Source: Ruminococcaceae bacterium UBA2806 | GTDB taxonomy: Bacteria; Bacillota; Clostridia; Oscillospirales; Acutalibacteraceae | Direction of reading: 5' to 3' | Assembly (NCBI GenBank): GCA_002351795.1 | Contig: DEHG01000032.1 | Location: 352 to 7,448 of the forward strand | DNA length: 7,097 nucleotides | Part shown: piece by piece, positions 1 to 5,087 of the stretch | How positions within the stretch are numbered: position 1 is the stretch's first letter | Layout: every line of letters starts with the position of its first letter | Notes under the pieces: generated by a model | The model's input: the letters and a program-made list of their open reading frames with translations, nothing else | Database searches by the model: none | Told to the model about the DNA's origin: nothing | Position numbers and translations under genes: made by a program

Positions 1-463
1 TAGGACTGTCTGCGCCGCCTGAACGTACATTAAGTTTTGCATATCCTTCATTTGTAAATGAATACGGGTCGGAATAAAAGGTGATTTTGTAAGGTTCATC
101 CGGTCGGTAATCATTTTCAGGTCTTGCGCCTTCAAAATAAGAGAAAGGAACATACTGCTGATCTCTTACTCTGTCATCAAGAAACTGCTTTTCAAAATTT
201 GACAGACAGCCCTTTGGTCCACGAAGGTAATCAAGCATTTTTGCGCCGTTTTCTTTATCGACTGCATAACAGCATAAAGCGCACATTGCCAATGCAGCAG
301 TTTTATAAGGGGTATCCATTGCTGTTTCCGGAAGAGACATCATCTGCTCCGTATTTTCCGGAAGCTGGGGAAAGGTGAAGGTAAAGCTCCCTTCCGCCGG
401 TTTTGCCATAACGGAATTATTGGCAGGCTGATTCTGATTTTTCATTTTGTCATAAAGTCCCAT
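1..463 (-). CDS. DUF6935-like protein of unknown function, 3' part outside the window
   Basis: This is the N-terminal part (154 complete codons) of a minus-strand gene that continues beyond position 1. The ATG at 463 follows an AGGAGGA ribosome binding site (471-477) at 7-base spacing, so the start is secure. The protein begins MGLYDKMKNQNQPANN, with no signal peptide or membrane segment, suggesting a cytoplasmic protein. A short polar N-terminus leads into a block with FTFPQLPENTEQMMSLPE, an alanine/cysteine-rich helix (TAALAMCALCCYAVD), a LRGPKGCLSNFEKQFLDD segment, then VPFSYFEGARPENDY and a partial EGYAKLNVRSGGADSP. From memory this order of motifs matches the family called DUF6935, common in Ruminococcus-type Clostridia and functionally uncharacterised. 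No function is proposed. It is divergent from the downstream symporter gene, with an extended -10 promoter of its own. Confidence 0.75.
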   Translation of the reverse strand, partial: MGLYDKMKNQNQPANNSVMAKPAEGSFTFTFPQLPENTEQMMSLPETAMDTPYKTAALAMCALCCYAVDKENGAKMLDYLRGPKGCLSNFEKQFLDDRVRDQQYVPFSYFEGARPENDYRPDEPYKITFYSDPYSFTNEGYAKLNVRSGGADSP

Positions 464-546
464 ACGATTATCCTCCTGTCTGATATATTATTGATCTGGT
501 TCTGAATCAATTGCGGCAGAATAAAAAGTCGCAAGTCTTTAGCTTT

Positions 547-555
547 ATTATATCA
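547..555 (-). promoter_or_regulatory. Extended -10 promoter of the DUF6935-like gene
   Basis: On the minus strand the bases read TGATATAAT, an extended -10 (TGn plus consensus TATAAT). No good -35 hexamer lies 16-18 bases upstream, which is normal for extended -10 promoters. Initiation near 540 would give an untranslated leader of roughly 75 bases before the ATG at 463. Confidence 0.55.
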
Positions 556-636
556 TAGCAAACAGGAAAAAGCCATATCATATTACATATAAATATAACA
601 GCTGTGAGCTAAAATATTTCCAGAAGTGAGGATAAT

Positions 637-1965
637 ATGGATACGATACTTAAAATCAATTCTGTGATAAACAGCATAGTGTGGGGACCGTTCATGCTTT
701 GCGTGCTTTTAGGCGTGGGAGTGTTCTATACGATAAAGCTGCGCTTCTTTCAGGTCACACATTTTCGCCTGTGGTGGGATAAGACCTTCCTTTCCCTTTT
801 CAGAAAAACTGATAAACAAAAGGGAAAGGGGCTGTCGCCTTTTCAGGCAATGTCAACAGCTCTTGCGGGTGCGATAGGTACGGGAAATATAGTCGGCGTT
901 GCCGGCGCAATAACTTTCGGTGGGGCAGGCGCTGTTTTCTGGATGTGGGTAGCTGCATTTTTCGGTATGGGAACGGTCTATGCTGAAAATGTACTCGGAA
1001 TGAAATACAGGGAAAAGCATGGAGAAGGTTATGTCGGCGGGCCGATGTATTATATCAGAAAGGGCCTGCGCTGCAAATGGGGAGCAGCCGTTTTTGCCCT
1101 GTTCTGTACACTTTCAGCCTTTGGTATGGGAAATATGACTCAGGCAAATTCCATTTCCGGAGCGCTTGAAACAGGCTTCGGTATTTCACCGGTATTGTGC
1201 GGTATACTTATGACAGCGGTCATCGGGCTTATCGTTTTCGGCGGTATAGACAGGATAGCTTCACTGAATGAAAAGCTTGTCCCCGTAATGGCACTGCTTT
1301 TTTTCACAGCGTCACTTATAGTTATAGGCGCAAATGTTACAAGAATACCGTATGCATTTGCAAAGATACTTGCAGGAGCATTTGATATGAAAGGCGCTGC
1401 GGGCGGATTTATGGGCTACGGAATGGCAAGAGCTGTTAAATACGGTATATCAAGGGGTGTTTTTTCAAATGAAGCGGGGCTTGGAACATCACCGATAGTA
1501 TATTCCGCTTCGGAAGGCGATGACCCCGCAGTACAGGGAATGTGGGGCATTTTTCAGGTGTTTGTTGATACGATAATAATGTGTACTCTGATGGCGCTTT
1601 GCATAATATGCAGCGGTCTTGATGAAAGCGGCATAGAGGGGATAACTCTGAGTACAGCTGCTTTTGAAGGCGTTCTCGGATATCCCGGAAAGATATTCGT
1701 ATCTGTATCAATAGTGCTTTTTGCCTTCGGTACGCTTGTATCATGGTGCTATTACGGTGAAAAAAGCTTTGAATATCTCAGCGGCGGACGTTTTACAGGT
1801 ATTTACCGTATAATATATACAGCCTGTGTATATTTCGGCAGCGTTATGAGTCTTAATGCTGTGTGGGAAATATCCGATACTCTCAACGGTTTAATGGCTA
1901 TACCGAACCTTGCAGCCCTTATTTTACTGCAAAGCAAAGTTGAAGAAAGAAATCTGAGTGGTTGA
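637..1965 (+). CDS. Sodium:alanine/glycine symporter, AGCS family (AlsT-like)
   Basis: This is a 442-residue integral membrane protein that should import alanine, glycine or a related small neutral amino acid together with Na+ (family knowledge; the exact substrate cannot be read from sequence). It shows the two AGCS hallmarks: a GTGNIVGVAGAITFGGAG stretch at residues 81-98, which lies in the substrate/Na+ site region, and RGVFSNEAGLGTSPI at 273-287. GGPMYYI at 134-140 is also typical. Around ten hydrophobic segments run from residue 11 to the C-terminus. The length is at the compact end of a family that usually spans about 440-550 residues, and nothing looks truncated. The start has a GTGAGGA ribosome binding site at 626-632, rather close to the ATG. 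No intrinsic terminator is visible after the stop, and the promoter of the next gene overlaps the stop codon, so some read-through into holB is possible. Confidence 0.93.
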   Translation: MDTILKINSVINSIVWGPFMLCVLLGVGVFYTIKLRFFQVTHFRLWWDKTFLSLFRKTDKQKGKGLSPFQAMSTALAGAIGTGNIVGVAGAITFGGAGAVFWMWVAAFFGMGTVYAENVLGMKYREKHGEGYVGGPMYYIRKGLRCKWGAAVFALFCTLSAFGMGNMTQANSISGALETGFGISPVLCGILMTAVIGLIVFGGIDRIASLNEKLVPVMALLFFTASLIVIGANVTRIPYAFAKILAGAFDMKGAAGGFMGYGMARAVKYGISRGVFSNEAGLGTSPIVYSASEGDDPAVQGMWGIFQVFVDTIIMCTLMALCIICSGLDESGIEGITLSTAAFEGVLGYPGKIFVSVSIVLFAFGTLVSWCYYGEKSFEYLSGGRFTGIYRIIYTACVYFGSVMSLNAVWEISDTLNGLMAIPNLAALILLQSKVEERNLSG

Positions 1966-1990
1966 TAATTTGTTCCGGATAGTGTATAAT
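1962..1990 (+). promoter_or_regulatory. Sigma-A promoter of the holB-ricT operon
   Basis: TTGATA (1962-1967) and TATAAT (1985-1990) are separated by exactly 17 bases. The -35 matches five of six consensus bases and the -10 is perfect. The -35 overlaps the TGA stop of the symporter gene (1963-1965). Transcription should start near 1997, giving a leader of about 45 bases. Confidence 0.8.
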
Positions 1991-2041
1991 ATAGACAATG
2001 GGCTTCGGATACCCATAATAATGCGAAAGTGAAGAAAATAA

Positions 2042-3013
2042 ATGGATCTTAAAACATTTGTCGCAAATGAAACGGTATTGTATGAACTGTCCCATGCAAT
2101 GAACTCGGATACATTCCCTCATGCAATAATAATAGACGGCGCAGCGGGAACAGGGAAAAAGACTCTTGCAGATATAATAGCAAGATACTGTGTATGCCTG
2201 TCAGACGGTGAAAAGCCCTGCGGTCATTGCCCCGGATGCCTTAAAGCATTGCATGGCACCCATACCGATATCTTTATTGCCGATGGAAATACGCCAGGTG
2301 CATTGGCAATAGATGCGATCAGAAAAATACGTTCTGATGCATATATAGTGCCGAATGAAGCGCCAAAAAAGGTGTATGAGATACTTGACTGCGATAAAAT
2401 CCAGGCGGCGGCTCAGAATGCACTGCTGAAAATACTGGAAGAACCGCCGAAAAATGTTGTCTTTGTCCTGACGGTTACTTCCGCAAATATGCTTTTGCAG
2501 ACTGTTCGCTCACGTTCAAGGATATATACGCTTTATCCGCCTGCGCCCGAACAGGCAGCGCAGTTTCTCAGGGAACTGTATCCCGACAAGGACAGCGAGG
2601 AGCTTTTGTCTGCTGCAAGACTGACGGACGGCAATATCGGCAAGGCGATACAGACTATTGAAAGCGGCAGCGAGGAGGCAAAGGCGCTGGCTGATGAGAT
2701 AATGGCAGCCGTTACCACAAAAAGAGAGTATGATCTTCTTCTTCTGACAAGCCGGCTTTCTGCAGGCAGGGAATTTGCATCAAGCGTTCTTGATTTTATG
2801 CTTGAGGATGTGGGAGAATGTATCAGGGCAAGCGTCGGTCTACCGACAAATCTTAAAGCCGCACAGGATATTGCCGCAAAGCTTTCGCCGAAGCGTGTAT
2901 ATAAGCTTGCGGATAATATTGAAAATGCAAAAAATGTTTTGAAATCAAATGTAAATCTGAACTTTTTCGGCACATGGCTTTGTGCGGTGCTGAAATCAGT
3001 GGTCAGCGGATAG
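2042..3013 (+). CDS. holB: DNA polymerase III subunit delta' (clamp loader)
   Basis: This 323-residue AAA+ protein is the delta' subunit of the replicative clamp loader, which opens the beta sliding clamp and places it on primed DNA together with delta and tau/gamma. Residues 33-41 form a P-loop, GAAGTGKKT. A zinc module follows with Cys50 or Cys52, Cys60, Cys63 and Cys66. The degenerate Walker B region is VYEILDCDKI (111-120). The highly conserved helix AAAQNALLKILEEPP (122-136) leads to TSANMLLQTVRSRSR (146-160). The usual clamp-loader SRC motif reads SRS here (157-159), keeping the arginine. The rest is the lid and C-terminal helical collar domain. A stop codon lies directly before the ATG, so the start cannot be further upstream; the ribosome binding site is weak and purine-rich. 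Placement directly before ricT matches the holB-yaaT order in Bacillus subtilis and supports both calls. Confidence 0.93.
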   Translation: MDLKTFVANETVLYELSHAMNSDTFPHAIIIDGAAGTGKKTLADIIARYCVCLSDGEKPCGHCPGCLKALHGTHTDIFIADGNTPGALAIDAIRKIRSDAYIVPNEAPKKVYEILDCDKIQAAAQNALLKILEEPPKNVVFVLTVTSANMLLQTVRSRSRIYTLYPPAPEQAAQFLRELYPDKDSEELLSAARLTDGNIGKAIQTIESGSEEAKALADEIMAAVTTKREYDLLLLTSRLSAGREFASSVLDFMLEDVGECIRASVGLPTNLKAAQDIAAKLSPKRVYKLADNIENAKNVLKSNVNLNFFGTWLCAVLKSVVSG

Positions 3014-3054
3014 ATGTAAGCCGGGATCATAAAATGACTGACAGATGAATAAAT

Positions 3055-3059
3055 GGAGG
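3055..3059 (+). promoter_or_regulatory. Ribosome binding site fixing the ricT start
   Basis: GGAGG lies 6 bases before the ATG at 3066. An in-frame ATG at 3045 would extend the protein by seven residues, but it has no such site and would place this GGAGG inside the coding sequence, so 3066 is preferred. Confidence 0.85.
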
Positions 3060-3065
3060 ATTAAA

Positions 3066-3935
3066 ATGATAAGTGTAATCGGAGTAAGATTTAAGGATGT
3101 AGGAAAGGTATATTATTTTGACCCTAACGGTGAACAGCTTAAAGTGGGGGATAATGTTATTGTAGAAACAAGCCGTGGTATCGAATGCGGCAAGGTCGCG
3201 CTTGCAAACCGTGAACTGACGGATGATAAGGTCACGTCTCCGCTTAAAAAGATGATCCGCAAAGCCACAAAAGAGGATATGGATGTTGTTGAGGAAAACA
3301 GGAAAAAGGAAAAGAGAGCCTTTGCAATATGTGAACAGAAAATAGCTCAGCATAAGCTGCAAATGAAGCTTGTAAATGTTGAATATACATTTGACAATAA
3401 TAAGATACTGTTTTACTTTACTGCTGACGGAAGGGTTGATTTCAGAGATCTTGTAAAGGATCTTGCCTATGTATTCCGCACAAGGATAGAGCTTCGTCAG
3501 ATAGGCGTAAGGGATGAGGCAAAAATGCTCGGCGGTCTTGGCATATGCGGCAGACCGTTCTGCTGTAATACATTTTTAGGAGAATTCCAGCCCGTTTCAA
3601 TAAAAATGGCAAAGGAACAGGGAATGTCTCTTAATCCCGTCAAAATATCGGGAACCTGCGGCAGACTTATGTGCTGTCTGAAATACGAGCAGGATGTTTA
3701 TACAAAGCTTCTTAAAAGCACTCCAAAGACAGGCGCTATTGTTGATACTCCCGACGGAAAGGGAACTGTTATTGATATGAACCTCATCACAGGCAGACTT
3801 ACGGTACAGCTTCATAAAGCGCCCGATGCTGCGCCGCATACCTTTGATGTATCCGAGGTCAAGGTTATCAAGGATGCTCAGATAAGGCTTGAACGTTCTG
3901 AAATAGAAAAGCTTAAAAAACTTGAAAAAGACTGA
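3066..3935 (+). CDS. ricT: RicT / YaaT, PSP1-domain subunit of the Fe-S Ric complex
   Basis: This 289-residue cytoplasmic protein of the PSP1 family is recognised from its N-terminus (VIGVRFKDVGKVYYFDP), the ETSRGIECGKV segment and two cysteine clusters. The first, GICGRPFCCN, contains Cys161, Cys166 and Cys167. The second, SGTCGRLMCCLKYE, contains Cys198, Cys203 and Cys204. In B. subtilis YaaT cysteines at matching positions, as I recall, help hold [4Fe-4S] clusters shared with RicA (YmcA) and RicF (YlbF). That complex supports mRNA maturation with RNase Y and affects competence, sporulation and biofilm formation. All six cysteines are present, so the protein looks functional. The C-terminus is a basic/acidic helix ending in a Lys-rich stretch. 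It is 52 bases downstream of holB and probably shares its promoter. RicA and RicF are not in this window, and neither is yabA, which often follows in Bacillus. Confidence 0.93.
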   Translation: MISVIGVRFKDVGKVYYFDPNGEQLKVGDNVIVETSRGIECGKVALANRELTDDKVTSPLKKMIRKATKEDMDVVEENRKKEKRAFAICEQKIAQHKLQMKLVNVEYTFDNNKILFYFTADGRVDFRDLVKDLAYVFRTRIELRQIGVRDEAKMLGGLGICGRPFCCNTFLGEFQPVSIKMAKEQGMSLNPVKISGTCGRLMCCLKYEQDVYTKLLKSTPKTGAIVDTPDGKGTVIDMNLITGRLTVQLHKAPDAAPHTFDVSEVKVIKDAQIRLERSEIEKLKKLEKD

Positions 3936-3937
3936 GT

Positions 3938-4759
3938 TCATGGCAGAAATAAAGAATTAAATATCAAACGGAAATCCTTTGGGTTTTTATCGGACAGGTT
4001 TTCAACTATCTCGATCAATAATCTGATCATTTTCCGTGTTTTCTGCGCCCATGCATATTCGGAAAGATAATCTCCGTTTAAGCTAATATATTTCTTGGGA
4101 TCGGTAATGAAATGGAACAGATCGCATCTTATCCTGTCCATATTTACCCAGCATTTGCCGTATTCACGATTGAATATATTGTCAAAACCCTCTTTCGCAA
4201 GAGTCTCGGTCAGATTTCTTGCTGCTTTCCTGTAAAGCTGGGATACATCTGAGCTTTTCATGCGGTCAGACCACAGAAGTTCAGCAGCGTCCTTTGAGGA
4301 TATCTTATTTCCTCTTCTTTCAATACAAAGTGCAAGCAATTCCTTTGATTTACTGTTTTTAAAGTTTATCGTCTTTCCGTTTACAATTACTTCAAATTTA
4401 CCAAAGATCTTTACCCATAAATGGTCTGTCGGATCGTTTTCGGGCAGAGATCTTTTTTTGTTCAGCAAAAGAAATCCGTCAACAAGACATAGCTTTGTCA
4501 ATGATGCTTTGCTTATTTCCGTTCCGTAAAACAGAACTACTGTATCGGAATGTAGATAATCGAGTCGCTTTGATATGCTTTGAAATTGAGCCGTGTTATA
4601 ACTGTCGGCAGATATAAGAAGCAGGTCACTGCTTCTTATGAGATTATCATTCACATCATCAGGCAAAAAATAATCCGGTTTATTATCGGACAATTTTATT
4701 ATATGATCGCTAAATATTTTCAGGTCGGTACGGGAGTTTGAGATTATTGTAGTTTTCAT
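3938..4759 (-). CDS. Orphan transcriptional regulator: receiver-like N-terminus plus SARP/OmpR-type winged helix
   Basis: This is a 273-residue probable DNA-binding regulator. Residues 1-103 have the alternating strand/helix pattern of a receiver domain (MKTTIISNS at the start, DLLLISAD around 45-52, TVVLFYGTE around 73-81, a Lys pair at 101-102). The usual acidic pair after the first strand is absent, so phosphorylation is doubtful. Residues 114-205 resemble the winged helix of SARP/BTAD-type regulators: LWVKIFGKFEVIVNGKTINF, then KSKELLALCIERRG, then DAAELLW. The tail has the CDLFHFI and GDYLSEYAWAQ elements common after this domain in Clostridia. The ATG at 4759 is chosen over a GTG at 4768 because AGGTG (4766-4770) is a ribosome binding site 6 bases before the ATG. 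It stands alone, with no sensor kinase beside it, and converges on ricT with a 2-base gap. Target genes are unknown. Confidence 0.8.
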   Translation of the reverse strand: MKTTIISNSRTDLKIFSDHIIKLSDNKPDYFLPDDVNDNLIRSSDLLLISADSYNTAQFQSISKRLDYLHSDTVVLFYGTEISKASLTKLCLVDGFLLLNKKRSLPENDPTDHLWVKIFGKFEVIVNGKTINFKNSKSKELLALCIERRGNKISSKDAAELLWSDRMKSSDVSQLYRKAARNLTETLAKEGFDNIFNREYGKCWVNMDRIRCDLFHFITDPKKYISLNGDYLSEYAWAQKTRKMIRLLIEIVENLSDKNPKDFRLIFNSLFLP

Positions 4760-4765
4760 ATCGAT

Positions 4766-4770
4766 CACCT
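4766..4770 (-). promoter_or_regulatory. Ribosome binding site fixing the regulator start
   Basis: The minus strand reads AGGTG six bases before ATG 4759. The alternative GTG at 4768 lies within this element and has no purine-rich site of its own upstream. Confidence 0.7.
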
Positions 4771-4816
4771 TGTATTATTCAATTACTTTATTTTGTGACA
4801 AATTGCTTACGATTCA

Positions 4817-4845
4817 ATTATAATACCGGCGCATGGAAATGTCAA
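4817..4845 (-). promoter_or_regulatory. Consensus sigma-A promoter of the regulator gene
   Basis: On the minus strand TTGACA (4840-4845) and TATAAT (4817-4822) are separated by exactly 17 bases, a perfect consensus match. An A/T-rich stretch lies just upstream of the -35. Initiation near 4810 gives a leader of about 50 bases. Such a strong core promoter on a lone regulator suggests that it is held down by a repressor or by autoregulation (inference). Confidence 0.85.
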
Positions 4846-4984
4846 TGTATTTGTGAAAAATATTTATTTTTGTCAGAAATTCATAAATAATAACATAGAC
4901 TCTTGTATAAGAAGCAATCTCCATTAATTCAAACCTTCAAATTGATAACGAAAATATGTGTCAGGCAACAGGGGATTTAAGTTA

Positions 4985-5043
4985 CCAAAAAATAAAACAA
5001 TACCGCAGTCCTGCAAGACTATTCCACTCTGCAAGACTGCGGT
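4985..5043 (-). terminator. Intrinsic terminator of the lipoprotein gene
   Basis: ACCGCAGTC (5002-5010) and GACTGCGGT (5035-5043) form a perfect 9-bp stem. On the minus strand it is followed by a T-rich run (ATTGTTTTATTTTTT, 5001 down to about 4987). It begins 45 bases after the stop codon at 5088. The loop is 24 bases and includes one full copy and part of a second copy of the 10-mer CTGCAAGACT (5011-5020 and 5029-5038). On the plus strand the 3' flank is only weakly T-rich, so it should work mainly in the minus direction. Confidence 0.85.
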
Positions 5044-5087
5044 TAATTATTTATATGGCTTCAAGCCCGATTTTTATGACAGGTTCA

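Larger units (their letters stand above)
4769..5087. other. Intergenic region between the regulator and the fusion lipoprotein gene
   Basis: This 319-base stretch contains the regulator's leader and promoter (to 4845), two similar 11-mers flanking that promoter, and the terminator of the lipoprotein gene (5002-5043). The part between about 4861 and 4984 is A/T-rich, and I see no gene, RNA or clear repeat in it. Confidence 0.7.

Noticed and set aside
124..378. Plus-strand open frame of 84 codons at the left end
   Set aside because: It is antisense to the better supported DUF6935-like gene, whose start has a strong AGGAGGA site.
601..614. AGCTGTGAGCT repeat near the symporter start as an operator
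   Set aside because: Only two four-base self-complementary words three bases apart; easily due to chance.
556..636. Promoter for the symporter gene
   Set aside because: The region is A/T-rich with several TATAAA/TATCAT-like hexamers, but none has a convincing -35 at 16-18 bases, so no specific site is claimed.
2533..3030. Minus-strand open frame of 165 codons opposite holB
   Set aside because: It is antisense to a conserved gene, Ser/Ala-rich from mirrored codons, and lacks a ribosome binding site.
3972..3986. Small hairpin AAATCC-TTT-GGGTTT as a ricT terminator
   Set aside because: The stem has six pairs including one G-T, a three-base loop and only a short T-run, and it lies inside the regulator's coding region. 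Too weak to call.
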